NCBI GenBank assembly: GCA_047974135.1 | Contig: JBKECC010000082.1 | Location: forward strand, 1 to 64,000 | DNA: 64,000 nucleotides | Direction: 5' to 3' | Source: JAIRQK01 sp047974135 | GTDB taxonomy: Bacteria; Campylobacterota; Campylobacteria; Campylobacterales; Campylobacteraceae | Shown here: in pieces, positions 1 to 9,317 of the stretch | How the letters are laid out: the number at the start of each line of letters is the position of its first letter | Numbering within the stretch: position 1 is the first letter of the stretch | The notes under the pieces: model-generated | Seen by the model: the letters and a program-made list of their open reading frames with translations, nothing else | What the model was told of the DNA's origin: nothing | The model's database searches: none | Program-made: the position numbers and the translations under genes

Positions 1-37
1 AACATTTTTGATGTTAATTTGGTGCTATTTCATCATT

Positions 38-3000
38 TTAAAGTGTGGCAGCTATATCAACAATAATGTGTTCTGACATATCGTTATTTGATGAGATGTA
101 TGTATTAGAGTCATTGTTGTAGTTTCTCAATCTTAAAGTGTTAGTAAAAGAGTTTGGTACAAAAGAGATAGTTATATTTTTTTCAACATTGCAGCCAACT
201 CTACCATCTTTATGTTCGTTTGAAGAACTGTTTGAAAAACATTCAACATCTTTTTTAAATTGGTCTAATAAAGTCCATGTATCATCAGTTATAGTCATAT
301 TTATATCGCCTATATTATTGTAAAAAACCTTACTATTATTTGATTTACCATCATTAAAGCTGCCGATTTTTATATCTAATTCTGTAAGATTTATCTCTTT
401 TTCGCAAGTAGCGTTTTTATCTAACAAAATATTTTTAACTGCTATATCATCCGTATTAGTTTTATAACCATTACTTATTTTTCTTAAATCATAATCAAGT
501 GCACTGGTATTAAAAATAGACTCTTTTCCGCCAATAAAATCAAGGTCACTGTTGATACTAAAAGTTGCAGGACGCACTGAAAATGAGTCAAGAGAGCAAG
601 AAGCACTATCTTTGTTTTCTGAGTGTTTTACTCTAAAGGAGAGCTTTTTGTTTGACTCATTTATTTTATTTTTTATTGTCATTTTGCCAGAACTTCCACT
701 GTCAGATTTAAATAACCCACCATAAAAAGAGCTATCTATAGACTTAGCATTTGAGCAAATGGTAATTTTGCATATATCTTCATTTGAATTGTTTTTGCAA
801 CTTGAGTAGTCCGGGCTTTCTATAACCTCAACTGTGACATTGCCTTGAACATCTTCGAGGTTAAATCTATTTGAACTACTTGTAGGTTTAAGGGCTAGCA
901 CTTTTACCTTAAATTCTTTACCTGCTACTTGAGTATAGAGTTTATTTTCATCTCTTGAATCTTCATTTATCAAAGTGTTTGAGTTAAAATTTTCGTTTAC
1001 AACTGTGAAATTACCAACTATTGACATAACATCAGCATTTGTATTGAAATTTTTGCACTGATCTATGGATTGTGCATTTTCTCTCTCTATGGTCACCAAG
1101 TCAGTTTTAAATGATGCCTTTATGTCAAACCAATCATTTAGATCTATCTGTTCACTGCTTGTCCCACTAAGTAGTGCATCAAAGCTTACAAATGCTTTTT
1201 TTGAATTATCTTCAAAATAACTTGCTGGAGATATGCTACCCCCATTTACGCTATTTGCACCTGTCCCAATTCGCCAAATACTTGTATTTGATGCTTCATC
1301 GTATTCTCCAATATCGCTATCGTATCCATCAGATATGAGTAAATTTGATGACGAACCTATATTTTTTATATAAGTTGAACTTTTTATATAAGAGAGTTCC
1401 AGTGGTATTTTAAAATGAAAATAGCTTTGAACAAGTTGCGCAGTTTCTAAATCAATATCATCAACACTTTTTTTCATATTTGAAAACCAAATATTAAATT
1501 GGTACGAAGTGTTTGGTTTTAGAGAATCAATAAATGTTGCATTTTGAAAAACTACTTTTTGCGAGTTTTTTTCCAAAATTGTATCTATATAGTAACAAAC
1601 TCTTGGCTCATAAAGTGCTGTGGAAAAAGCCACAACTGAAGGAAAATATGTATCTTGTGAGGATGTAAGTTTTATCTGAGCACTTTTATCACCATTTTTC
1701 ATGATATTTAAACCGCTACTTCCAACATCATACGTATGGATATCAATACCAAGGTTATTTTGACAATTAGGATTTCTGTTTGTCACATATTCACCATTGC
1801 TTGTGACGGCTGCATCAAACGCATTGTTTCTGGTAGAATCTTTTGATTCACTCAATGATAAATTTCTTCTTAAAACTTTATTGTTTAGAAAAATCTGATC
1901 GCCACCTATATCTACATCTCCCTCTCCAGCAAAAACAATTAATTTTGAGTCTATATTGCCAGACAATGGAGTCAAAAAGCCGCTCAAGCTTATAACTTTA
2001 TCATTTCCATTGCTTATGCTCTGATAACCACTGAAAATTGATAAATTTTTCAAAGACTCATCTTTATTTTCATATGCAACCACAATGCTCCAAGCGCCAT
2101 ATGTTCCAAGTCCGCCATATCTATCATTTCTATTTGATGTATTTATTAAAGTGTATAGATTTCCTACTATGTAATTACCAGAATCTTTAATTAAGTCTGT
2201 TACATCAACATATGCTTGATATGCAAAAAAATCCATGTTGCTATAAGGGTTTAGCCAGTTTACAGACGAGTATTCCGCTTCCAAATTTACGTAATTGGCA
2301 GAATCTGGAGTTTTTAATTTTATACTACTAGCAGTAGCAAAATCATTTCTATTTGCCAATCCTTGCCAAAAAAGGTAGGCTTTTATTATTTTAGAATTGC
2401 TTGGTAAATCTAAGATGGCAGAAGATGAGCTATATGTCTCACTTGTTGAGTCTATGTCCCAGTAGGATTGTGATGTATCTGCATTATTATCATTATCGTT
2501 AGCACAAATTGTTCTTCCATTTTGCCATTTTCCTCTTATAGCATTTCCGAAAATTGCAATGTCACCTTTTGTGTTGTTGCTATATAAAAGTTCAAAACTT
2601 TTCAAGTTTGTTCCACTAAATATATGGGTAGATTTTTCAACTTTAATTGCATTCATTAAAGTTCTTTGACTTGCACTTCCAGAACATGAACTTCCTCTAT
2701 ACACATTAGCAACCAAATCCCAAGTTGTAATATATCCGTTTGGTATTGTAATAGAAATATCTGTACTATAAGTACCTGAAAAATATATATTTGATACGGT
2801 ATTGCATGCAAACTCAACTCTATTGTATGGAGCATTTTTGTTTACAAGTTCAAGCTTTATGCTAAAAGAACCTAGAAACCAACTAGTTACTCTTGTATTC
2901 ACTGTAACTTTTACAGTATCGCCGCCATTAACTGTAATAGCAGATGATGAATCGTTTAATAGTACAGATTCTACAGTCTGCCCAAAACTCTGATTATTTA

Positions 3001-3073
3001 TTAAAATTGTAAAAAGTAATGTGATAAAAAAATATTTAATGATACCCTTATTTCTAAAAAACTGTGATTTCAT
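38..3073 (-). CDS. Large secreted beta-rich surface protein
   Basis: A 1011-residue protein with a clear N-terminal signal peptide: basic residues, then a hydrophobic stretch to about residue 30 ending in SFGQ. The mature part is rich in Ser, Asn, Asp and Thr with short beta-prone segments. Residues about 225-400 hold the pattern AYLFWQG ... VDVTDLI ... GAWSIVVAYE ... FSGYQS, which I recognise as a recurring beta-sandwich module of large bacterial exported proteins (often near DUF11-type repeats). No transmembrane anchor, LPXTG motif or autotransporter barrel is visible at the C-terminus. The start has a good ribosome site (AGAAGG, 7 nt upstream). It stands alone on this strand and contains no copy of the TTACATGTAA palindrome common elsewhere. 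Exact role unknown; an adhesin or envelope-layer protein is an inference. Confidence 0.7.
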   Translation of the reverse strand: MKSQFFRNKGIIKYFFITLLFTILINNQSFGQTVESVLLNDSSSAITVNGGDTVKVTVNTRVTSWFLGSFSIKLELVNKNAPYNRVEFACNTVSNIYFSGTYSTDISITIPNGYITTWDLVANVYRGSSCSGSASQRTLMNAIKVEKSTHIFSGTNLKSFELLYSNNTKGDIAIFGNAIRGKWQNGRTICANDNDNNADTSQSYWDIDSTSETYSSSSAILDLPSNSKIIKAYLFWQGLANRNDFATASSIKLKTPDSANYVNLEAEYSSVNWLNPYSNMDFFAYQAYVDVTDLIKDSGNYIVGNLYTLINTSNRNDRYGGLGTYGAWSIVVAYENKDESLKNLSIFSGYQSISNGNDKVISLSGFLTPLSGNIDSKLIVFAGEGDVDIGGDQIFLNNKVLRRNLSLSESKDSTRNNAFDAAVTSNGEYVTNRNPNCQNNLGIDIHTYDVGSSGLNIMKNGDKSAQIKLTSSQDTYFPSVVAFSTALYEPRVCYYIDTILEKNSQKVVFQNATFIDSLKPNTSYQFNIWFSNMKKSVDDIDLETAQLVQSYFHFKIPLELSYIKSSTYIKNIGSSSNLLISDGYDSDIGEYDEASNTSIWRIGTGANSVNGGSISPASYFEDNSKKAFVSFDALLSGTSSEQIDLNDWFDIKASFKTDLVTIERENAQSIDQCKNFNTNADVMSIVGNFTVVNENFNSNTLINEDSRDENKLYTQVAGKEFKVKVLALKPTSSSNRFNLEDVQGNVTVEVIESPDYSSCKNNSNEDICKITICSNAKSIDSSFYGGLFKSDSGSSGKMTIKNKINESNKKLSFRVKHSENKDSASCSLDSFSVRPATFSINSDLDFIGGKESIFNTSALDYDLRKISNGYKTNTDDIAVKNILLDKNATCEKEINLTELDIKIGSFNDGKSNNSKVFYNNIGDINMTITDDTWTLLDQFKKDVECFSNSSSNEHKDGRVGCNVEKNITISFVPNSFTNTLRLRNYNNDSNTYISSNNDMSEHIIVDIAATL

Positions 3074-3149
3074 TTATGCCTTCTTTTTAAAATTTCATAA
3101 CTTGTAACAATTTTTAGAACTTTGTTTTGTGCATACGAAAACACTAGGA

Positions 3150-3171
3150 GACACGAGATGAAACTCGTGTC
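3150..3171. repeat. Inverted repeat, GACACGAG-6-CTCGTGTC
   Basis: A perfect 8-bp inverted repeat with a 6-nt loop, followed by TTTT on the plus strand. It lies about 80 bases upstream of the start of the minus-strand surface-protein gene. No plus-strand gene ends here, so it is not an obvious terminator for a gene in this window. It could be a leader hairpin or operator for the surface-protein gene, or a leftover terminator. Confidence 0.5.
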
Positions 3172-3307
3172 TTTTGGAATTTATGAATATATAAAATTAG
3201 TCTGAAAATATGAAAATATTTAAAAAATTTATGAAATTTTTTAAAAGCATGAAAGTGACAAAACCATAGTATTGAAAGGTCATTGTCAATATTTAACTAA
3301 TTTTCTA

Positions 3308-3313
3308 TATAAT
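3308..3313 (+). promoter_or_regulatory. Candidate -10 (TATAAT)
   Basis: A consensus -10 hexamer about 110 bases upstream of the small HTH gene in AT-rich sequence. There is no good -35, which is common in Campylobacterota promoters. The assignment is by position only. Confidence 0.3.
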
Positions 3314-3423
3314 ATGTACATAATAATAGTTCAAAGAAATATTTTCTTTTTTATTCTAATGTAAATGTTACATATCAAAAGCTTAATATTTCCTTTTAAA
3401 CTGTAAATATTGCAGGAGTGCTG

Positions 3424-3666
3424 ATGACAAATGCAGAGATGGCAAAAAGACTTCAAATAGCCGAAAAAACAATATATAACTGGCAAAAAAATAGAAAAGA
3501 GTTATATAAAATTGTTGAGTGCGCATTGAAGAATAATTTTAAGAGTGAAGGCTCCGTGGTTGATGAGGAGCTATTAAGATTAATATCTGAACTTGATGAG
3601 AAAGAAAAAAATATGTACATTCATGAAATAAAGGCAAGAGTATTAAGAAGGGAGTTAAATAGTTAA
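3424..3666 (+). CDS. Small helix-turn-helix protein
   Basis: An 80-residue protein. Residues about 4-25 (AEMAKRLQIAEKTIYNWQKN) form a helix-turn-helix of the phage-repressor/XRE kind. The C-terminal half is charged and helical, probably for dimerisation. I chose the ATG at 3424 because AGGAG (3414-3418) is spaced 5 nt from it; the in-frame GTG at 3418 overlaps that site. Two copies of the TTACATGTAA palindrome lie directly downstream. Probably a small transcription regulator; the target is unknown. Confidence 0.6.
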   Translation: MTNAEMAKRLQIAEKTIYNWQKNRKELYKIVECALKNNFKSEGSVVDEELLRLISELDEKEKNMYIHEIKARVLRRELNS

Positions 3667-3798
3667 CTTTCTTTGCATGTATACTTTCTTACATGTAAGA
3701 AATATCTCTCTTTATCCAAATATTTTGTTACATTACCCTACTAAATTTTACAAAACTTTACATGTAAGAGTTGAAATTGTTTTGATATAGATATCTGA

Positions 3799-3804
3799 TA
3801 TAAT
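3799..3804 (+). promoter_or_regulatory. Extended -10 promoter (TGATATAAT) for the CDF gene
   Basis: TG-A-TATAAT is a consensus extended -10, about 65 bases upstream of the cation transporter start. A palindrome copy (3758-3767) lies about 30 bases upstream, in the -35 region. Confidence 0.45.
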
Positions 3805-3871
3805 GATTTTTGTTTAGCAAAATCTTTAATTATTTTAATCGAAAACAAAACTTTCAATAAAAAGCTTATTT

Positions 3872-4828
3872 ATGAAACAGATAAAACATTTCTTTAATCT
3901 CAAAAAAGAGCGGGGCGTTCTTAGGCTCTCTATAACAGCAACACTGTTTGTGGCAATATCTGGCATCGTGTTTGGCTTGATGTCAGGTTCGGTTGCTATC
4001 ATGTTTGACGGAATGTACGATTTGGTTGATGCAGGCATGAGCTTGCTATCTCTTGTTGTAGTAAAGTTAATCTCCTCATACGCAAACTCCACGGGACTTT
4101 CACCAAAACTTCAAGAGCGTTTTACTATGGGATTTTGGCACTTAGAACCGATGGTGCTTGGTTTAAATGGCACACTTTTGATAGGCATAGCAATTTATGC
4201 AGTCATAAACGCTATAAACTCACTTTTGCAAGGCGGCCGTGAACTTGAGTTTGGTATTGCTATCGTTTACGCTGTCATCATTGTTTTATTTAGCTCCGTT
4301 ATAGTCTATTTTGAAAACAAAGCAAATAAGAAAATAAAATCAGCATTTATAAGTCTTGATTTGAAGTCGTGGATAATGGCAACTGGCATAACAGCTGCAC
4401 TTTTGGTTGCGTTTATTTTTGGCTTGTTTATAAAAGATAGCACACTTTCTTGGATTACGCCATATATCGATCCTATAGTTTTAATCATTATATGTTTGAT
4501 TTTGATTCCACTTCCGGTTTCAACCATAAAACAAGCACTCTCGGAAATCATGCTTGTAACTCCTACTGATTTAAAATCACACGTTGATGATGTTGCGCAA
4601 GAGATGTTAAAAAAGTACAGTTTTTTAAAAACTTATAGAGCTTATGTGGCAAAACAAGGGCGTTCAAAAGAGATAGAGTTGTATTTTATTGTTAAAGATG
4701 ATATGCCGGACAGTAGTTTAAAATTTTGGGATGACTTAAGAGATGAAATAGGCGAAAAAATAGGCGAAGACAATCCTCACAGATGGCTTACAATAGTTTT
4801 TACAAACGACATAGAATGGGCGGAATAG
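3872..4828 (+). CDS. Cation diffusion facilitator (CDF) family metal exporter
   Basis: A 318-residue inner-membrane protein with about six hydrophobic segments (roughly 17-40, 42-65, 88-112, 118-145, 165-185, 190-213) and a soluble C-terminal domain of about 100 residues, as in CDF proteins. The family signature is in helix 2: S40 ... D46xxxD50 ... D53. A second acidic site is YIDP near residue 195. CDF proteins export divalent metals (Zn, Fe, Co, Cd, Mn) by proton antiport; the substrate cannot be named from sequence. The gene stands alone with its own promoter, and a palindrome copy begins 2 bp after its stop codon. Confidence 0.85.
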   Translation: MKQIKHFFNLKKERGVLRLSITATLFVAISGIVFGLMSGSVAIMFDGMYDLVDAGMSLLSLVVVKLISSYANSTGLSPKLQERFTMGFWHLEPMVLGLNGTLLIGIAIYAVINAINSLLQGGRELEFGIAIVYAVIIVLFSSVIVYFENKANKKIKSAFISLDLKSWIMATGITAALLVAFIFGLFIKDSTLSWITPYIDPIVLIIICLILIPLPVSTIKQALSEIMLVTPTDLKSHVDDVAQEMLKKYSFLKTYRAYVAKQGRSKEIELYFIVKDDMPDSSLKFWDDLRDEIGEKIGEDNPHRWLTIVFTNDIEWAE

Positions 4829-4981
4829 CTTTACATGTAAAGGTGTTTTAGGAATAGTTTATATATTAAATTGAATTCATTTCATCTGCAAAACAAACTT
4901 TAATTGGGTTCGTTTATGAACAATAACTTTAGAGATTAATTATCGTAAAGATGAATTTTATTTGTCTGTGAAGTAAAAAAG

Positions 4982-5056
4982 TGGTGACCCATACGAGATT
5001 CGAACTCGTGTTACCGCCGTGAAAGGGCGATGTCCTAACCGTTAGACGAATGGGCC
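4982..5056 (-). tRNA. tRNA-Glu (anticodon TTC)
   Basis: A 75-nt tRNA read on the minus strand, including an encoded 3' CCA. The acceptor arm is GGCCCAT paired with ATGGGTC, the anticodon loop is CTTTCAC (anticodon TTC), and the T-loop is GTTCGAATC. A minus-strand TATAAT lies about 23 bases upstream of the 5' end. Confidence 0.95.
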
Positions 5057-5078
5057 AACAAAAATAAATAAGGTTGAA

Positions 5079-5084
5079 ATTATA
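5079..5084 (-). promoter_or_regulatory. Candidate -10 for tRNA-Glu
   Basis: ATTATA on the plus strand reads TATAAT on the minus strand, about 23 bases upstream of the tRNA 5' end. That leaves a short leader for processing. Confidence 0.4.
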
Positions 5085-5154
5085 TCTATCTTAACTTAAA
5101 TAAAGTTAAATGTACTTTCGTGTAAAATATACGCTTTTAAACTTAGGAAATAAC

Positions 5155-5643
5155 TTGAAAAAACATATCATTCTTTTTACATGTATATTGCTATTTTTAA
5201 CTTCTTGTACATTAAAAGAGCCTATAGAAAACTCTTATCCAATTAAACTCATTGTAAAATCTCCAGCTATTAGAACAAGTGGGACTGGTTTTTATAAAAG
5301 TGGTGGGGATTATACAAATTTGCAACTATTTTATGGAAGTAAGATGGTTATAAATTATGAATCAAACATGCTTTCGTGCTTAAATGCCCTATGTATGCCA
5401 AAGAGTACTTTTAACAAAAACTTTCTTGGATATTCTCATTATGGAAAGATTTTTGATGAGATTTTAGCAGGCACTCCCATATATAACTCCAAAAACATAA
5501 TAAAAAGCGAGTTTGGTTTCACCCAAGAGCTACAAAAAAAAGATGCATATAGTATAACTTACGATGTAAATCAAACAGATATAACTTTTAGTGATACAAA
5601 AAACGATATTTTAATCAAATTGACAAAATTAGGAAAACAATGA
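5155..5643 (+). CDS. Putative lipoprotein
   Basis: A 162-residue protein starting at TTG 5155, chosen because AGGA lies 6 nt upstream and the protein then begins with KK and a type II signal peptide. An in-frame ATG at 5110 lacks a ribosome site and would bury the signal. The lipobox is LTSC (Cys about residue 18). The mature protein has two nearby Cys residues (LSCLNALC) and many polar beta-prone segments. No family recognised. It overlaps nfo by 4 nt (ATGA), so it heads the operon running to the AAA ATPase gene. Confidence 0.6.
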   Translation: MKKHIILFTCILLFLTSCTLKEPIENSYPIKLIVKSPAIRTSGTGFYKSGGDYTNLQLFYGSKMVINYESNMLSCLNALCMPKSTFNKNFLGYSHYGKIFDEILAGTPIYNSKNIIKSEFGFTQELQKKDAYSITYDVNQTDITFSDTKNDILIKLTKLGKQ

Positions 5644-6485
5644 AATACATAGGAGCCCACGTAAGTGCAAGTGGTGGAGTGGAAAATGCTCCCAAAAACG
5701 CTTTAGCAATAGGTGCAAAAGCGTTTGCACTATTTACAAAAAATCAAAGACAGTGGGTTGCAAAACCTCTAACAAAAGAGAGTATACAAGCTTTCAAAGA
5801 GGAGCTCTACAAAGCAGAAATATTGTCAAAACACGTTTTACCACACGATAGTTACTTGATAAATTTAGGACATCCAAACAAAGATGCAAGACAAAAATCG
5901 TTTGATGCTTTTTTAGATGAGGTTAAAAGATGTGAAGAGTTAGGGTTAGAGAAATTAAACTTTCACCCAGGAAGTCACTTAAAAGAGATAAGCGAAGAGG
6001 AGTGTTTGATAAATATAAGCAACTCCATGAATGAAATTTTAAAACAAAGTAGTGGAGTTTCTCTTGTTATAGAAAACACAGCAGGTCAAGGAAGCAACTT
6101 AGGTTACAAAATGGAACACTTGAAATTTCTTATAGAAAATTCTATAGATAAAGAAAGGGTGGGAGTTTGCATAGACACTTGTCACCTTTTTACCTCTGGT
6201 TACGACATAAGAAGCAAGGAAGCTTATGTGGATACTATGAAAAAATTTGATAGTATTGTTGGTTTTAAATATCTAAAAGGTATGCATTTGAACGATTCAA
6301 AAATTGAGCTTGGAAGCAGGGTTGATAGACACGACTCGATTGGTAAAGGCAAGATTGGACTTGATGCCTTTTCTTTTATCATGAATGATGAGAGAATTAG
6401 CGATATTCCGATGGTTCTTGAAACGATTGATGAGAGTATTTGGGCGGATGAAATCAAACTTTTGTATAGTTTACAAAACAAATAA
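5640..6485 (+). CDS. nfo: Endonuclease IV (AP endonuclease)
   Basis: A 281-residue TIM-barrel enzyme of normal length that cuts 5' of abasic sites in base-excision repair. It starts IGAHVSASGG. Expected zinc-ligand regions are visible: HDSYLINLG (near 68), FHPGSH (near 110), IENTAGQGSNLG (near 146), CIDTCHLFTSGYD (near 178), HLNDSK (near 217) and DRHDSIGKG (near 229). It is coupled by a 4-nt overlap to the upstream lipoprotein gene and followed 17 bases later by the FadL-type gene. Confidence 0.97.
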   Translation: MKYIGAHVSASGGVENAPKNALAIGAKAFALFTKNQRQWVAKPLTKESIQAFKEELYKAEILSKHVLPHDSYLINLGHPNKDARQKSFDAFLDEVKRCEELGLEKLNFHPGSHLKEISEEECLINISNSMNEILKQSSGVSLVIENTAGQGSNLGYKMEHLKFLIENSIDKERVGVCIDTCHLFTSGYDIRSKEAYVDTMKKFDSIVGFKYLKGMHLNDSKIELGSRVDRHDSIGKGKIGLDAFSFIMNDERISDIPMVLETIDESIWADEIKLLYSLQNK

Positions 6486-6502
6486 ATTTTTTAAGGACAT
6501 TA

Positions 6503-7714
6503 GTGAAAAGATTATGTAAAACAACCATTATAGTAGCAAGTGCAGCTGCGATGCTTCAAGCTTCAGGGTATAAAATCCCAGAACAATCATTAAGCGCAGT
6601 AGCCCTTGGAGCAGCAAATGTTGCAGCGGTTGATGGTAGCGATGCAAGTTACTACAATCCAGCAAATATGGCTTTTTTAACCAATCAAAAAAGTGAATTA
6701 GAGCTCGGACTCACATATATAAATCTTCCAAGCATGAAGTATAAAGATGACAGGTTACCAACATTAAATGGAAAATCAAAAACTGAACATTTCGTAGCTC
6801 CATATATGCATTTTGTTATTCCACAGTATTATGAAAATTGGAGATTTGGCTTCTCTTTTGTGGCTCCTGGTGGACTTGCAAAAAGATGGGAAACTCCTTA
6901 TCAAATGGCTCAATCTAAAAAGTTTTCATTAAAAATTATAGAAGCAAATCCAACCGCAGCTTATAGGGTAAATGACATATTTGCTATAGGCTTTGGCGCC
7001 AGAATGGTTTATACAAGAGGAATTGTGCATTCTAACGCAGTTGCAGTGCCAGCGTTAGGAGGGCAAGAGGTTAAGTTAGCTGGTGATTCGATTGATTTTG
7101 GTTATAACTTAGCACTATCTTTAAGACCTATTGAGGGCTTAGCATTAGCTGCAACATATCGCTCAAAGGTTGATTTAACAGTTGAGGGAAAAGCTGGGAT
7201 AAGCAAACACGGTAAAACAAAGGCAAGCGTTGATGTTATATTGCCAGCTACTTTGGACCTTGCCATAGCTTACACTTTCAATAAAAGAACAACTGTTGAG
7301 TTTGTATATGAGAGGGTTTACTGGTCAAAATATAAAGAATTGGATTTTGAGTCAAGTATCCCTTTATACCAATTTAGACCAAACAATAAAGCAATTTCTA
7401 AAAACTGGAAAGATTCAAATACTTATCGTATAGGTCTTACACATTGGTGGAGTGACAATTTAAAATTAATGGCTGGTTTTACTATAGATAAAACCCCAGC
7501 ACCAGACAGTTCACTTGGGCCAGAACTTCCTGACTCTGATGGAAAAATATATTCTGGTGGATTTGAATATAAGTTAAACGATGATATGAGCGTTGGTCTA
7601 GCTTATCTTTACTCTGATAAAGAAAAAAGAAGAGTTTCAAATGCTCTAAATCAAGGTGAATTTAGCAATGGCGGAGCGCATCTTGTGTCCGCATCTTTAA
7701 AATATAGGTTTTAA
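6503..7714 (+). CDS. OmpP1/FadL/TodX family outer-membrane transport protein
   Basis: A 403-residue protein with a signal peptide (about residues 1-20, ending LQASG). A family-typical N-terminal segment follows: ASYYNPANMAFL, the FadL NPA hatch motif. After it come amphipathic beta strands ending in KYRF, the C-terminal Phe signature of outer-membrane barrels. The start is GTG 6503 with TAAGGA upstream. FadL-type channels pass long-chain fatty acids or other hydrophobic compounds. The next gene is an acyl-CoA ligase, which suggests uptake followed by CoA activation; the true substrate is not shown. Confidence 0.9.
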   Translation: MKRLCKTTIIVASAAAMLQASGYKIPEQSLSAVALGAANVAAVDGSDASYYNPANMAFLTNQKSELELGLTYINLPSMKYKDDRLPTLNGKSKTEHFVAPYMHFVIPQYYENWRFGFSFVAPGGLAKRWETPYQMAQSKKFSLKIIEANPTAAYRVNDIFAIGFGARMVYTRGIVHSNAVAVPALGGQEVKLAGDSIDFGYNLALSLRPIEGLALAATYRSKVDLTVEGKAGISKHGKTKASVDVILPATLDLAIAYTFNKRTTVEFVYERVYWSKYKELDFESSIPLYQFRPNNKAISKNWKDSNTYRIGLTHWWSDNLKLMAGFTIDKTPAPDSSLGPELPDSDGKIYSGGFEYKLNDDMSVGLAYLYSDKEKRRVSNALNQGEFSNGGAHLVSASLKYRF

Positions 7715-7716
7715 AA

Positions 7717-9315
7717 GTGCTCACATATAACTATCAAAATTTTTATGAGATGATTTGCCACAATGCAAAAAATGACCCAAATAAAAAGGTGCTGTTTTTT
7801 GAAAAAAAATCCACAACAAATCAAGAGTTAAAAACAAAGGTCGATATCTTAGCCACTTTCTTACATGTAAAAGGCATAAAGGAGGGCCACAGAGTTGGAC
7901 TCATCATAGCAAACTGTGAAGAGTTTATAGTATCTTTTTTGGCTGCCACTAGACTTGGCGCCATTTGTGTGCCTATAAATACATTTTTAAAACACGAAGA
8001 GTTTAGCCATATTTTAAATGACTGTGGTGCTAAGATGATTATAAGTTCCCCAGCATATCAAAAAGAGACTTCCTCTCTTTTGGTTACAACAGGTATAGAA
8101 GCTATTTTGTGGACAGAAGAGTTTGAACAATATGATGATAAAAATTTTAGTTATATAGACATTCAAAAAAAAGCTATAAAAAGTGATTTAAGCGTAAGTC
8201 CAAAAATCGATGATTTGGTTTGTATTATCTACACTTCAGGAACAACAGGAAAGCCAAAAGGAGCGATGCTAAGCTATAAAAACATGCTCTCAAACATGGT
8301 GGCAGCAAAACTTGTAATGAACATAACAAATAAAGATAGATTTATCGTTTATCTACCAATGTTTCACTCTTTTACTCTTACTGTTATGATACTTTTGCCT
8401 ATATATTTTGAATCTTCCATAGTTATAGTTCGCTCCGTTTTTCCATTTTCAAACATCTTAAAACAAGTTCTTTTAAAAAGAGTTACCATATTTTTAGGAG
8501 TTCCAACGGTTTACAATGCTCTATTAAAAGCAAAAATCCCTTGGTATTTTATGTGGTTTAATTGCATTAGAATCTTTGTAAGTGGAAGTGCACCACTAAG
8601 TGAAAAATCGATAAGTGATTTTACTGCAAAGTTTAAAAAAGCAAAACTTATAGAAGGTTATGGACTTAGCGAATGCTCTCCTGGCGTTGCCATAAACCGC
8701 ATGGATTTACAAAAACCACTCTCTGTTGGACCAGCACTTCCTGGATATACCATAAAGATAGTAGATGAAGAGATGGTGGAGCTTAAAACTGGCGAAGTTG
8801 GAGAGATTATAGTGCATGGTGATTGCACTATGCAAGGCTACTATAAAAATGAGCTTGAAACAGAAGAGACTTTAGTAAATGGATGGATAAAAACGGGAGA
8901 TTTGGGCAAGCTTGACGAAGATGGCTATCTTTTTATCGTTGATAGAAAAAAAGATTTGATTATCTCAAAGGGTATAAATATCTATCCAAGAGAAATCGAA
9001 GAGGTTTTGTATCAATTGGACATAGTAGCAAATGCTGCTGTAATTGGTATCAAAAACGATATAAGTGATGAAGATGTTATAGCATTTATAGAGTATAAAG
9101 ATGATGCGCCAAAAAGATTAAATGAGATGCAGATAAAAAAATACTTAAAAGAGCATCTCGCAAATTTTAAAATACCAAAAGAGATATATATAGTTGATGA
9201 TATGCCAAAAAATGCAACTGGCAAAGTCTTAAAAAGAGTTTTGAAAGAGCAAGTTTTGAAAGAGATAGAAGAGGCAAAAATAAAAGAGGGTTTTAAAGTA
9301 GAAGAAGGGGTTTAA
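7717..9315 (+). CDS. AMP-forming acyl-CoA ligase (FadD-like)
   Basis: A 532-residue ANL-superfamily adenylating enzyme. Motifs in order: P-loop YTSGTTGKPKG (about 172), A5-type GYGLSECSP (about 314), KTGDLG (about 392), DRKKDLIISKGINIYPREIE (about 410-430) and the C-terminal catalytic Lys in NATGK (about 504). It should convert a carboxylic acid, ATP and CoA to acyl-CoA, AMP and PPi. The GTG start is 2 bases after the FadL-type stop. A fatty-acid substrate is likely from this neighbour. One palindrome copy at 7861 encodes LHVK. Confidence 0.9.
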   Translation: MLTYNYQNFYEMICHNAKNDPNKKVLFFEKKSTTNQELKTKVDILATFLHVKGIKEGHRVGLIIANCEEFIVSFLAATRLGAICVPINTFLKHEEFSHILNDCGAKMIISSPAYQKETSSLLVTTGIEAILWTEEFEQYDDKNFSYIDIQKKAIKSDLSVSPKIDDLVCIIYTSGTTGKPKGAMLSYKNMLSNMVAAKLVMNITNKDRFIVYLPMFHSFTLTVMILLPIYFESSIVIVRSVFPFSNILKQVLLKRVTIFLGVPTVYNALLKAKIPWYFMWFNCIRIFVSGSAPLSEKSISDFTAKFKKAKLIEGYGLSECSPGVAINRMDLQKPLSVGPALPGYTIKIVDEEMVELKTGEVGEIIVHGDCTMQGYYKNELETEETLVNGWIKTGDLGKLDEDGYLFIVDRKKDLIISKGINIYPREIEEVLYQLDIVANAAVIGIKNDISDEDVIAFIEYKDDAPKRLNEMQIKKYLKEHLANFKIPKEIYIVDDMPKNATGKVLKRVLKEQVLKEIEEAKIKEGFKVEEGV

Positions 9316-9317
9316 AA

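Larger units (their letters stand above)
3074..3423. other. AT-rich divergent intergenic region
   Basis: About 350 bases without a gene, between the minus-strand surface protein and the plus-strand HTH gene, so both promoters should lie here. I see a hairpin at 3150-3171 (separate entry) and a TATAAT at 3308-3313 that could be the -10 of the HTH gene. The rest is low-complexity AT-rich sequence with no recognisable coding or RNA gene. Confidence 0.6.

Noticed and set aside
138..323. Plus-strand open frame inside the surface-protein gene
   Set aside because: It is antisense to a long gene with signal peptide and ribosome site, has no ribosome site of its own and no recognisable product. Similar antisense frames throughout the window were left out for the same reason.
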